Of a DNA stretch of 64,000 bases, positions 52,159-60,765 are shown one piece after another (within the stretch, counting starts at the first letter, position 1; each line of letters begins with the position of its first letter). The position numbers and the translations under genes are program-made. The notes under the pieces are model-generated. The model saw only the letters and a program-made list of their open reading frames with translations. It was not told the DNA's origin and did not search any database. The DNA is from CAZERD01 sp964515405 (GTDB taxonomy: Bacteria; Campylobacterota_A; Desulfurellia; Desulfurellales; CAZERD01): positions 30,625-94,624 of the forward strand of contig CAZERD010000001.1 in NCBI GenBank assembly GCA_964515405.1. The letters are read 5' to 3'.

Positions 52159-52187
52159 TTATACCTCCATGTTTCCTCACCTTGGAG

Positions 52188-52216
52188 ATTTTATCAAACA
52201 AGCCGTTCTAATTCAA
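52188..52216 (-). promoter_or_regulatory. Candidate promoter of the Bcp-like/DUF72 operon
   Basis: On the minus strand TTGAAT (52211-52216) and TAAAAT (52188-52193) are 17 bases apart, about 30 bases before the ATG. It is divergent from the promoter at 52228. Confidence 0.55.
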
Positions 52217-52227
52217 TTTGAGAGTGG

Positions 52228-52255
52228 TTGAAAAGTTTGGACTATTTGTTATTAT
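52228..52255 (+). promoter_or_regulatory. Candidate promoter of the methyltransferase gene
   Basis: TTGAAA (52228-52233) and TATTAT (52250-52255) are 16 bases apart; an alternative -10 is TATACT at 52253-52258. The start codon lies about 55 bases downstream. Confidence 0.45.
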
Positions 52256-52313
52256 ACTCTCCATGAGCTTGATGATGTACTTATGATGGAGGTGCGAGGG
52301 TATTTGATGGAAA

Positions 52314-52895
52314 ATGGGAAGGGAAATGCTTGAATTTATAAGGGAGTTCGTTAAAGATCCGGGGAGTATAGGGAGCGTGGTGCCTTCTTCCAGTTGCTTA
52401 GCTGAGCTTATTACATCTGTTGCTCCTCTGGAAAAGGCTACATGTATAGCCGAGTTCGGTTGTGGTACAGGGGTTTTAACAGAGAGAATAGTTGAAAAGA
52501 AAAGAGAAGGTTCTCTTCTCTTGTCTTTTGATATAAATGAAAGGTTTGTCAATATCACCCGTAGTAAGTGTCCTACTGCTGTTGTAGTACATGATTCAGT
52601 GTTGAATCTCAGAGAACATATGAATAAACATGGGGTGGAGGAGTTCGATGTTATAATTTCTTCTCTGCCGTGGGGTCAGTTTAATAGGGATTACCAAGTT
52701 AGATTGTTGAATATAATATCCAGTGTGCTTAAGGAGAATGGTGAGTTTTTGACATTTTCTTATGTCTATTCTCCGCTGTTCCCAAATGGTAGGAGATTTA
52801 GCAGTATGGTAAGGGATTACTTTTCAAGCGTTAACATTGCCGGCGTTGCATGGAGGAATTTTCCTCCTGCTTTTGTTTATCGATGTCTTAGCTGA
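52314..52895 (+). CDS. Class I SAM methyltransferase, phospholipid-N-methyltransferase-like
   Basis: 193 residues. FIREFVKDPGSIGSVVPSSSCLAELI and the cofactor motif IAEFGCGTGVLTERI are followed by FDINERFVNI and the catalytic-loop-like SSLPWGQF. This set is typical of PmtA-like phospholipid N-methyltransferases and their relatives of unknown substrate. The LysE-type gene follows after 2 bases. Confidence 0.8.
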   Translation: MGREMLEFIREFVKDPGSIGSVVPSSSCLAELITSVAPLEKATCIAEFGCGTGVLTERIVEKKREGSLLLSFDINERFVNITRSKCPTAVVVHDSVLNLREHMNKHGVEEFDVIISSLPWGQFNRDYQVRLLNIISSVLKENGEFLTFSYVYSPLFPNGRRFSSMVRDYFSSVNIAGVAWRNFPPAFVYRCLS

Positions 52896-52897
52896 AC

Positions 52898-53548
52898 ATG
52901 AAGCTTGCTTTTCTTCTCTTTACGGTCTACGTGATGGGCTTCTTTACAGCCATTCCTGTTGGAGCTACACAGGTTGAAGTCGTTAGGCGTTCCTTGGTTG
53001 GATATGTTAGGTCAGCTCTTATGGTCGTTATTGGGGCTGTGTTTTCCGATGCTATATATGGTTTTATAGCATTCTTTGGTATAGCTCCATTTCTTAGGGA
53101 TAAAGTGGTTATGTCTATATTCTGGCTGGCAGCAAGTGTCCTTATATTTGCTCTGGGATTTATTACGTACAGAAACAGGAATAGGACCACGGCCAAGCTT
53201 GATGAGATACATGATGTTATGCTCCAAAACTGGGGTATTTCTTTTCTTACAGGTTTTTCTTTGTCCATAACGAACCCTCTCATGATATTCTGGTGGTTGG
53301 CTGTTGGTCAAATAGTGAGGGATATGGGGCTCGTTGATGCATTCACCTTTACTACGAGATGCGTGTTTATTCTGTCTGGAGCGGCTGGAATAGCTACTTA
53401 TCTTGTTGTGTTATCTTCTGTGATAGACTGGGCTAAAAAATTTATATCGGACACTGCTGAGAGGAGAATAAACACGTTTTTGAGCATTGTGTTATTCTCC
53501 CTGGGTATTTATTTTGTTGTTCGTTCACTTCATGTGCTGATAGAATAA
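52898..53548 (+). CDS. LysE/RhtB-type exporter
   Basis: 216 residues with six hydrophobic segments. MGFFTAIPVGATQVEVVRRSLVGYVRSALMVVIGAVFSDAIYGFIAFFG is the LysE start pattern. GISFLTGFSLSITNPLMIFWWLAVG is the second conserved half. It probably exports an amino acid or related small molecule. It is co-transcribed with the methyltransferase, and its last 19 bases overlap the convergent nrdG. Confidence 0.85.
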   Translation: MKLAFLLFTVYVMGFFTAIPVGATQVEVVRRSLVGYVRSALMVVIGAVFSDAIYGFIAFFGIAPFLRDKVVMSIFWLAASVLIFALGFITYRNRNRTTAKLDEIHDVMLQNWGISFLTGFSLSITNPLMIFWWLAVGQIVRDMGLVDAFTFTTRCVFILSGAAGIATYLVVLSSVIDWAKKFISDTAERRINTFLSIVLFSLGIYFVVRSLHVLIE

Positions 53549-54219
53549 TCCCTGAATTTGATGCCAGTTATTTTGCTTTCTATTCTAGTTTTTTCCTCTT
53601 TGAATTCAGCTTCTGAGAGAGGTTGAAACCTTTTATCTAGGATCCTTCCAGATTTGACCATCCTCTGAATGTAGATGACCTTGGCTGTTCTATGTATTGT
53701 TTTCAGTGTGTCAATATCTCTTTCTGATAGTTTTTTCCAGAGAGTGAACCTTATCTCGTATGGGATGTTGCTGTCTGTAAGTATGTTTAGGGATTCCATG
53801 AATGTTTGAAGCTTGAACGGTTTCCTCGTTATGTAGAAGAGTTCGTCGTCTGAGAATCCCTTCATGTCCATGGCCACATAATCTACCAGCCCTTTTGAGA
53901 TGGAGTATCTTAATCTTTCTGGTAAAGAGCCGTTCGTGTCTAATTTCACTGATAGTCCCATGTCTTTAAGTTTCTTCAGGAAGTCCAAGAACCCATCGGC
54001 GAACAATGGCTCTCCACCTGTTATTGCTACACTCTTTATACTGTGCTTTTCTATGTCTTTGAACAGGTCATCCGTTTTATCTGGAGGTGGGGTTCCTATC
54101 ACAAGCTCTGGGTTGTGGCAGAACCTACACCTCAAATTGCACCCGTAAATGAACACCACTGCGGATAATTTTCCAGGAAAGTCTATAAGTGTTGCTTGTT
54201 TATATCCGGCTATTACCAT
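53530..54219 (-). CDS. nrdG: Anaerobic ribonucleotide reductase activating enzyme
   Basis: 229 residues. The radical SAM cysteines lie in VFIYGCNLRCRFCHNPELV (about 29-37), with VAITGGEPLFADGFLDFLKKL following and VDYVAMDMKG later. It generates the glycyl radical on NrdD. It follows the separate glycyl-radical gene after 3 bases, in the order large NrdD, tail, NrdG. Confidence 0.94.
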   Translation of the reverse strand: MVIAGYKQATLIDFPGKLSAVVFIYGCNLRCRFCHNPELVIGTPPPDKTDDLFKDIEKHSIKSVAITGGEPLFADGFLDFLKKLKDMGLSVKLDTNGSLPERLRYSISKGLVDYVAMDMKGFSDDELFYITRKPFKLQTFMESLNILTDSNIPYEIRFTLWKKLSERDIDTLKTIHRTAKVIYIQRMVKSGRILDKRFQPLSEAEFKEEKTRIESKITGIKFRDYSIST

Positions 54220-54222
54220 AGA

Positions 54223-54402
54223 CTACCGCTGGATTACGAAGCCTTTTCTCTCGGAGAATTCTTCCTTTTTGCCGTCGTTCCAGTTCTCGGTGGGTCTGAA
54301 GTATCCTACAACCCTGCTGTAAACCTCGCATCTTGTGCCTGAAACGGCTTCTTTTTCCTTTTCAAGCTTTTTAATTTCTTCCAGGATTTTCTCCTTTTCC
54401 AT
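54223..54402 (-). CDS. nrdD: Separate glycyl-radical subunit (C-terminal tail) of anaerobic ribonucleotide reductase
   Basis: 59 residues. AGGAGG precedes the ATG at 54402 by 5 bases. A charged helix (about 1-20) leads into TRCEVYSRVVGYFRPTENWN followed by DGKKEEFSERK. This is the C-terminal end of class III NrdD, with RVxGY holding the radical glycine (Gly33) and WNxGKxxEF following it. The 679-residue NrdD upstream ends right after its zinc domain, where a normal NrdD would continue into exactly this sequence. The gene lies between nrdD and nrdG. A separate reading frame is clear, and no simple frameshift joins the two. Confidence 0.88.
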   Translation of the reverse strand: MEKEKILEEIKKLEKEKEAVSGTRCEVYSRVVGYFRPTENWNDGKKEEFSERKGFVIQR

Positions 54403-54413
54403 ATAAACCTCCT

Positions 54414-56453
54414 CTACGCTATTTCTTTCAATTTGGATTTTAGTTCATCTATCTTTTTTTCTATTTCTTTTTTCTTTTCCTCCTTGCAAATGGGGCATTC
54501 TTTGTGGGAACCCTTGATGTAACCATGGATTGGGCATATGGAGAAGGTAGGTGTCAGAGTGAAGTACGGCATCCTGTACTCGCTTGTTATCTTCTTTATC
54601 AGTTCCTTTACGGCTCTATGATCGTCTACAGCTTCCCCTATAAATATGTGGAATACGGTACCTCCCGTGTACAGTGTTTGTATATCGTCCTGATGCCTTA
54701 GAGCGTCAAACAGTTCCAGTTTGGAGTTTACTGGCAGCTGGGATGAGTTTGTATAGTATGGTTTTTCCTTACCACTTGTGATTATATCCGCGTATTTTTT
54801 CTTATCTATCTTTGCGAGTCTATAGCTTGTTCCCTCAGCTGGCGTTGCTTCAAGGTTGTAGAGCATATCGTCTTCTCTTTGGAATTCGCTTATTTTGTCT
54901 CTCATGAAGTTCAAGACTCTTATGGTGAATTCCCTGGCTTCTGCGTCTGTTATGTCAACACCCATGAAGTTGAGTACGGACTCGTTCATGCCTACGAGTC
55001 CTATGGTATTGAAATGGTTGCCCCAGTATGTTCCATTTCTCGTTTTTAGATCCGAGAGGTAGACCTTTGAGTAGGGGTATAGTCCTTTCTCTGTGAAGTA
55101 CTCTAAGGTTTTTCTTTTTATCTTGAGGCTATTTCTTGCAAGCTCCATGAGTTTCTCTAATCTTTCAAAGTATTCCTCTTCGGATTCCGAGAGATAGCCT
55201 ATTCTTGGCATGTTTATGGTTACTACCCCTATGGAACCGGTGAGTGGATTGGCGCCGAACAATCCCCCCCCCTTCTTTCTAAGTTCCCTGTTGTCTAGTC
55301 TGAGGCGACAGCACATACTGCGTGCATCCTCTGGATCCATATCGCTGTTTACGAAGTTTGCGAAATATGGTATGCCGTATTTGGCTGTCATCTTCATTAA
55401 CTCATCTACAATGGGTTTATCCCAGTCAAAGTCCTTTGTTATGTTGTAAGTAGGTATAGGAAAGGTGAATATTCTCCCCTTTGCGTCGCCTTCCATCATT
55501 ACTTCTATGAAGGCTTTGTTTATCATTTCCATTTCTTTTTCAAACTCGCCGTACGTGTGGTTTACATATTCGCCCCCTACAACGACAAATTCATTTTTCA
55601 TTGTGCTTGGTATTTCAAGGTCCAGTGTCAGGTTGGTGAAAGGTGTTTGAAATCCAACCCGAGTGGGTATATTCAGGTTAAATACAAACTCTTGCATGGA
55701 TTGTTTTACTTCCCTGTAGGATAGATGATCCATTGCTATAAATGGAGCAAGGTAAGTATCAAAGTTGGAGAAGGCCTGTGCACCGCTTGCCTCACCCTGC
55801 AGTGTGTAGAAGAAGTTTACTATCTGCCCCAAGGCACTTCTCAGATGTTTTGGTGGAGCGCTTTCAACTTTTCCTTCTACTCCTCCAAATCCCCTTATCA
55901 GTAGGTCTCTTAAGTCCCACCCACAGCAGTAAACAGCGAGTAGGCTTAGGTCGTGTATATGAAAGTCACCTTCCACGTGAGCATTTTTTATTTCCTCGGG
56001 ATATATTTTGTTTAACCAATACGATGCCGTTACGCTGGATGAGATGTAATTGTTCAAACCCTGGAGTGAGTATGTTGTGTTGCTGTTTTCTTTTACCCTC
56101 CAATCCTCTTTACCAAGGTAGTTTTCTATTAGGTTTTCTGCTTCTTCCAACATATTTTTTATTTGTCTTATGTCAGCTCTCTGTTTTCTATAGAGTATAT
56201 AAGCTTTGGCTGTTTTTGCATGGCCATTTTCTATCAGCACCTTTTCCACTATATCCTGTATCTCTTCAACGGAAACTATGCCTATATCTCCATACTTTTC
56301 ATTGACGAGCTTTGTTACTTCCAGGGCTAACTTTGATGCTGTGGTCCTGTCTTCACCCCCTACAGCTCTTGCAGCTTTGAATATAGCATTTATAATCCTT
56401 TCAATGTTAAACGATACTACTCTGCCGTCTCTTTTCAGGACGTTGCTAACCAT
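54414..56453 (-). CDS. nrdD: Anaerobic ribonucleoside-triphosphate reductase, large part without the glycyl-radical tail
   Basis: 679 residues. An N-terminal ATP-cone (VLKRDGRVVSFNIERI, about 5-95) precedes the class III barrel with HIHDLSLLAVYCCGWDL, AFSNFDTYLAPFI, MCCRLRLDNRELRKKGGGLFGANPLTGSIGV and NTIGLVGMNESVLNF. A zinc domain (SICPIHGYIKG and ECPICKEE) lies near residues 640-660. It then ends with a charged helix. No RVxGY radical site is in this chain; it is encoded by the next gene. It reduces ribonucleotides to deoxyribonucleotides anaerobically. Confidence 0.95.
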   Translation of the reverse strand: MVSNVLKRDGRVVSFNIERIINAIFKAARAVGGEDRTTASKLALEVTKLVNEKYGDIGIVSVEEIQDIVEKVLIENGHAKTAKAYILYRKQRADIRQIKNMLEEAENLIENYLGKEDWRVKENSNTTYSLQGLNNYISSSVTASYWLNKIYPEEIKNAHVEGDFHIHDLSLLAVYCCGWDLRDLLIRGFGGVEGKVESAPPKHLRSALGQIVNFFYTLQGEASGAQAFSNFDTYLAPFIAMDHLSYREVKQSMQEFVFNLNIPTRVGFQTPFTNLTLDLEIPSTMKNEFVVVGGEYVNHTYGEFEKEMEMINKAFIEVMMEGDAKGRIFTFPIPTYNITKDFDWDKPIVDELMKMTAKYGIPYFANFVNSDMDPEDARSMCCRLRLDNRELRKKGGGLFGANPLTGSIGVVTINMPRIGYLSESEEEYFERLEKLMELARNSLKIKRKTLEYFTEKGLYPYSKVYLSDLKTRNGTYWGNHFNTIGLVGMNESVLNFMGVDITDAEAREFTIRVLNFMRDKISEFQREDDMLYNLEATPAEGTSYRLAKIDKKKYADIITSGKEKPYYTNSSQLPVNSKLELFDALRHQDDIQTLYTGGTVFHIFIGEAVDDHRAVKELIKKITSEYRMPYFTLTPTFSICPIHGYIKGSHKECPICKEEKKKEIEKKIDELKSKLKEIA

Positions 56454-56614
56454 ATGGTACTCCTTACGATTATGTTTTGGTTACAATTATTCGTAGCTTC
56501 CATACAAAGATTTAAAACACTAATCATTTTCCCTGCGTAATATGCTTGTTTGCCGGTTTCTATGTTCCAATTTTCGCTTACACCACAACCAAATCTTGCG
56601 AGCCATCTTCTCAT
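56435..56614 (-). CDS. Possible small leader ORF upstream of nrdD
   Basis: 59 codons from the ATG at 56614. Its end runs 19 bases into nrdD in another frame. The peptide begins MRRWLARFGCGVSENWNIE and contains four cysteines. It starts about 28 bases after the -10 box of a good promoter, so it would be the first thing translated on the nrdD message, but no convincing ribosome site precedes it. I do not recognise it. It could be a chance open frame within a regulatory leader. Confidence 0.3.
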   Translation of the reverse strand: MRRWLARFGCGVSENWNIETGKQAYYAGKMISVLNLCMEATNNCNQNIIVRSTIWLATS

Positions 56615-56641
56615 CGTAGAAGAGATTAAAACCCCGCTTGA

Positions 56642-56670
56642 ATAATACCATGTTATCTATGCTGGGTCAA
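56642..56670 (-). promoter_or_regulatory. Promoter of the nrdD operon
   Basis: On the minus strand TTGACC (56665-56670) and TATTAT (56642-56647) are 17 bases apart. The transcript would carry an untranslated or small-ORF leader of about 180 bases before nrdD. Confidence 0.6.
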
Positions 56671-56713
56671 ATATTAGTGGAGGTTCGATATATTTCAAGG
56701 TTGAATTGGTTTT

Positions 56714-57676
56714 TTATTTGCTCTTTGCCTTGACAAACTCCAGTACCTTTTCAGCCAGTGTTTTTTTGTTGGTAAACACAGCATCAAAGCTTACGAGTTC
56801 CATTCTGTTACCTGATAATCCAACCATATACCCGGATCTTCTGTTGTGAATAGCTTCTATAGCTGTTGTCCCCATACGCATTCCAAGTGTTCTATCAAAA
56901 GCAGACGGTGAACCGCCCCTTTGTAAGTGTCCCAGTACCGTAATTCTCGTGTCAAGGTTAGCTTTCTCTCTGAGTGTTTGAGCTATCTCATTTGTTTTGT
57001 TTACGCCTTCTGCGACGACCACGATGCTGTACATCCTTCCCTTATCGTGTTCCCTTTTTAAGCGTTCAGCTATGGAATCTATGTCGAATTTCACTTCGGG
57101 AATGAGTACAGCTTCTGCTCCACCGGCTATGGCTCCCATGGCAGCTAGATACCCGCTCTCTCTCCCCATTGTTTCTATCACAAATGCTCTTCTGTGGCTG
57201 GAGGCTGTATCCCTTATGGTGTCTATTGAACGTGCTATTTGGTTAAGTGCTGTGTCTACTCCTATGCTCATGTCGGTGCCGTATATGTCGTTGTCTATAG
57301 ATCCCGGTATACCTATTACTTGAACCCCTGCTTCATAGAGTTTCTTTGCTCCCCTCAGTGACCCATCGCCTCCTATAACTATTATAGCATCTAATTTATT
57401 CCTTTCTATTGTCTTCAGGGCCCTTTTGAACCCTTCTTCCTCTTTGAACTCTGGAGCTCTTGAACTCATCAGAAATGTTCCACCCCTCTGGAGTATGCCG
57501 GCCACATTTTTGTAGTTCAGGTCTTTTATTTTGTTTTCTATAAGACCTTTATATCCCTCAAATATGCCCTTTATCTTGAATCTATATGTGGATGCTTCTT
57601 CAACGATGGACTTTATAGCAGCGTTCATCCCAGAACAGTCTCCCCCGCTTGTGAGAACCCCAACTGTAGCTTTCAT
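56714..57676 (-). CDS. pfkA: 6-phosphofructokinase
   Basis: 320 residues, the common bacterial length. GVLTSGGDCSGMNAAIKSIV, IVIGGDGSLRGA, IGIPGSIDNDIYG, VIETMGRESGYLA and LGHLQRGGSPSAFDR are all present. The GGDGS form of the nucleotide site favours ATP over pyrophosphate. It phosphorylates fructose 6-phosphate. It is the last gene of the aldehyde oxidoreductase operon, overlapping the flavoprotein gene by 4 bases. Confidence 0.95.
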   Translation of the reverse strand: MKATVGVLTSGGDCSGMNAAIKSIVEEASTYRFKIKGIFEGYKGLIENKIKDLNYKNVAGILQRGGTFLMSSRAPEFKEEEGFKRALKTIERNKLDAIIVIGGDGSLRGAKKLYEAGVQVIGIPGSIDNDIYGTDMSIGVDTALNQIARSIDTIRDTASSHRRAFVIETMGRESGYLAAMGAIAGGAEAVLIPEVKFDIDSIAERLKREHDKGRMYSIVVVAEGVNKTNEIAQTLREKANLDTRITVLGHLQRGGSPSAFDRTLGMRMGTTAIEAIHNRRSGYMVGLSGNRMELVSFDAVFTNKKTLAEKVLEFVKAKSK

Positions 57677-58914
57677 GACATTACTCCCATCCTTATGGAG
57701 TTTAGCACCTTGGCTTGATTTGCGAATTGATTTATGTATCTCAGGTTTGAGAATCTTTCTCTTCTTGCTACCATTCCGTAATATATACCTGCGTCGTTGG
57801 TTTCACCTATCAGTGTTGCCCCTATGATTCTATCCTTTTCATCAAGGAATACTTTTCTGTAATAGTGTCTTTCAGTTCTGGAGAAAGATACAGCTTTTGG
57901 AGCGTCGTCCTTGTTATACCCGACGACGGCTACATCTATTCCGAATACCTCTGTGGTATTGTTCTTTATGCTGCCTTCATACATTACGTTTATGCCCATC
58001 ATATTCTTTGCGGCTACTATGCCTTGTTCTACCGCTGTTATCCAGTTGCCCTGCACCGTGTACTCTCCGGAGATGAGATCCCTTCCCTCGGCTACGTCTC
58101 CTGCGGCGAATATGTTATATGCTGATGTCATGCATCTTTCGTTTATTACTATACCCCAGTTTGTTTCAATACCAGATGCTTTGGCTGGCGAGATGTTGGG
58201 ATTTACACCCTTGCCTATTAGTAAACCATCAGATGTTATTTGTTTTCCAGATTCAAGTAGTATCTTGATTCTGTTTGGTTGTTCGTCTTTTACAGCTACT
58301 ATATTGTCCCTTTTATGCACACGGATTCCCGCGGAGCTAAAGTACGCTTCGAGTACGGATGAGGCTTCTGAGTCAACTATGCGAGAGAAGACTCTCCCAG
58401 ATGAAATGACGATGTGCTTTTCTATTTCTCCACTAAAATGAGACATGGTTGGTATGGTAACAAGCCCGCCCCCGAAACCTACTATGGTTCTTGCATCTTT
58501 GAGCGTTGATTTGATCTTGTCTGCATCTTCTATATGCCTCAGTGTTAGTACTCTTTTGTGCTCTATAGATGGTTTCTTGGCTTCGGCACCTGTAGCTATA
58601 AGGAGTTTTCCGAACTGGAGTGTCAACCCACCGCTTGTTGTTATTGTGTGCTTGTCAGGGTTTATTTCGATTAGGCTTTCCCCGAAGTAAGCCTCAATAT
58701 TGTTTTCCCTGTAAAAATTCATGGTGGTGAGAAACAGGTTTTCTCTGGGTGTTTCACCACCTATGTAGTATGGAGTTAATACCCTTGAGTATGCTGGTAT
58801 AGTATCTCTTTCAACGAGTGCAACACTTATGTTTTTGTTTAGTGTTCTTATTGTTTTCAGGGCTGATACACCGGCTGCACTGTTACCCACCACGATTATT
58901 TCGTAGTTTTTCAT
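57673..58914 (-). CDS. FAD-dependent pyridine nucleotide oxidoreductase (AorC-like)
   Basis: 413 residues from the ATG at 58914, which has GGAG 7 bases upstream; an ATG at 58926 would lie over that site. YEIIVVGNSAAGVSALKTI is the FAD site, TIVGFGGGLVTIPTM the NAD(P) site, and NIFAAGDVAEG the second FAD motif. It has no redox-active CxxC disulfide motif, so it belongs to the NADH:acceptor group (rubredoxin or nitrite reductase type). Located after the W-enzyme gene, it most likely links the AOR complex to NAD(H). Confidence 0.88.
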   Translation of the reverse strand: MKNYEIIVVGNSAAGVSALKTIRTLNKNISVALVERDTIPAYSRVLTPYYIGGETPRENLFLTTMNFYRENNIEAYFGESLIEINPDKHTITTSGGLTLQFGKLLIATGAEAKKPSIEHKRVLTLRHIEDADKIKSTLKDARTIVGFGGGLVTIPTMSHFSGEIEKHIVISSGRVFSRIVDSEASSVLEAYFSSAGIRVHKRDNIVAVKDEQPNRIKILLESGKQITSDGLLIGKGVNPNISPAKASGIETNWGIVINERCMTSAYNIFAAGDVAEGRDLISGEYTVQGNWITAVEQGIVAAKNMMGINVMYEGSIKNNTTEVFGIDVAVVGYNKDDAPKAVSFSRTERHYYRKVFLDEKDRIIGATLIGETNDAGIYYGMVARRERFSNLRYINQFANQAKVLNSIRMGVMS

Positions 58915-58931
58915 AGTGTTCTCCATTAAAG

Positions 58932-58946
58932 GGGGGCAAAGCCCCC
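58932..58946 (-). terminator. GC-rich hairpin between the AOR gene and the flavoprotein gene
   Basis: GGGGGC and GCCCCC (58932-58937 with 58941-58946) form a six-pair stem around a 3-base loop, followed on the transcript by CTTTAA rather than a full U-run. It may be a partial terminator or protect the 3' end of the AOR message. Confidence 0.4.
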
Positions 58947-58950
58947 GTTT

Positions 58951-60765
58951 TTAAGCTATATTTAGCTCTTTTAATTTTTCCTCTGTGGGTATGCCGTTTT
59001 CGTCCCAACCCCTCTCTTTGTAATATTCGGATAGCATTTCCTGTAATCTTGCGGTGAGACCTGAGCCTGGGCCCTGTTTAACTGGCTCCTCCAGGATCCT
59101 CTTTGGTAGTGTGTCCTCTTTGGGGTCTATACCTGCTTTGAGGTTGAATAGTCTTTCCAAATTGTATATTCTTTCACCTGCTTTCAGCAGATCATCTGCT
59201 GTGTACTCAAGGCCTGTAGCGGCGTCAAACATTTGCTGAATATGGTTGATATTTATACCGAATGTTGTGAACAGGCATACCCCAACGGAGTCAACCACGG
59301 CGGTGACATCTTGGAATGCCTTTGCCCACCATGCTTTGTTTTCTGTTGTGTGTGGGTCTAGTTTCTCGGGAATCCCCAGTATTTCTGGGGAGATTAGGTA
59401 ACCCCTGACATGGCATGCACCTCTGTTGCTTGTAGCGTACTCAAGAGCCATTCCTTGGGCTACCCTGCCGTCGTATGCTGGGAATTCTTGTTTTTTAACT
59501 GTCATGGAGTACTCTGGGGCTCCGTACATCTCTGCAAGTCTGTAGGAGCCAAGTGCGAGCTTAGCTCCGAATCCTTCCTTTTTGCCTGCGAGTTCTATCA
59601 TTTTAACCATGGCTTCAGCATCGCCAAACTTCAGAGGCATTCCTATGTCTTCTTCCGGTATGATTCCCTTTTCAAACATCTCCATGGCACAGGCGACTGT
59701 GGCTCCAGCGCTTATAGGATCCATACCGTACTTGTTGCACAGGTAGTTTGCTTCTGTTATGGCATTGAGATCGCCCACTCCACAGTCAGAGCCTAGAGCA
59801 AAGATGGTCTCATACTCAGGTCCCTCTCCTATTTCGCTGGACTGGAACCTTGGATCTACTATTTGAGTAACCCTTGCGCAGCCTATGGCACATGCCATAC
59901 ATCCTTTGTTCCTCTTGAGGATGGTTTTTGCCATTGTTTCTCCGGATATCTTGTCGGCATCCTCAAATACATCATCCTGGAAGTTTCTTGTAGGTAGTAG
60001 GCCCTCATTGTTAATGATATTGACAAGGACAGCTGTGCCGTAAGTTGGCAGCCCAGCTGAAGTTACGGGTGCAGATTTCAGTGCTTTGTAAGATTCAAAG
60101 GCTGCTTCTCTGTAGGCTTCCCTCTTTGCTATTGGAACACCTCCAGTGCCCCTTATTGCTACAGCCTTTAGATTTTTGCTACCCATTACCGCACCTACAC
60201 CGCTTCTACCTGCTGCCCTGTGTTTGTCATTCATAACGGCAGCAAATAACACGCCTTTCTCACCTGCTGGTCCTATAGCTGCTATTTTTGCGTCTCTGTG
60301 GAATGTGGTTCTGAGGTAGTCTTCAACCTCGTCAACGGTTTTTCCCCATATCTCTGAAGCATCCTTTATAGAGACCTCGTCATTGTAGATGGTGATGTAC
60401 GCGGGTTTATCCGCTTTCCCTTCTATGATTACCATATCAATGCCAGCATACTTGAGCTCTGATGGGAAGTAGCCTCCAGAGTTTGAGCAAGCTATGGTAC
60501 CTGTTAGCGGTGATTTTGTTATCATCATGTATCTACCATTGGCAGCCCCGTAGGTGCCTGTCAGTGGGCCAGTAGCCAATATTAGCTTGTTTTCTGGCGA
60601 GAATGGATCTACACTTGGGTCCACTTCATTTGTAAAATATTTTGATCCAAGCCCTCTTCCACCAAGGTACATTTTGGCGAGCTCGTAATTTAGGGATTCA
60701 AATTTAAAGCTCCTATCAGATAAATTGATTCTTAGTACTTTTCCTATCCATCCACCAAACATCAT
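58951..60765 (-). CDS. Aldehyde:ferredoxin oxidoreductase, tungsten-dependent family (AorB-like)
   Basis: 604 residues. WIGKVLRINLSDRSFKFES, YLGGRGLGSKYF, LATGPLTGTYGAANGRYMMITKSPLTG and RHRAAGRSGVGAVMGSKNLKA are the AOR N-terminal domain. The [4Fe-4S] ligands are CMACAIGC (near 290) and a later SVGVCLF. It binds tungstopterin and oxidises aldehydes to acids, or runs in reverse. It overlaps the ferredoxin-type gene by one base and forms with its neighbours an aorABC-like unit. Confidence 0.95.
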   Translation of the reverse strand: MMFGGWIGKVLRINLSDRSFKFESLNYELAKMYLGGRGLGSKYFTNEVDPSVDPFSPENKLILATGPLTGTYGAANGRYMMITKSPLTGTIACSNSGGYFPSELKYAGIDMVIIEGKADKPAYITIYNDEVSIKDASEIWGKTVDEVEDYLRTTFHRDAKIAAIGPAGEKGVLFAAVMNDKHRAAGRSGVGAVMGSKNLKAVAIRGTGGVPIAKREAYREAAFESYKALKSAPVTSAGLPTYGTAVLVNIINNEGLLPTRNFQDDVFEDADKISGETMAKTILKRNKGCMACAIGCARVTQIVDPRFQSSEIGEGPEYETIFALGSDCGVGDLNAITEANYLCNKYGMDPISAGATVACAMEMFEKGIIPEEDIGMPLKFGDAEAMVKMIELAGKKEGFGAKLALGSYRLAEMYGAPEYSMTVKKQEFPAYDGRVAQGMALEYATSNRGACHVRGYLISPEILGIPEKLDPHTTENKAWWAKAFQDVTAVVDSVGVCLFTTFGININHIQQMFDAATGLEYTADDLLKAGERIYNLERLFNLKAGIDPKEDTLPKRILEEPVKQGPGSGLTARLQEMLSEYYKERGWDENGIPTEEKLKELNIA

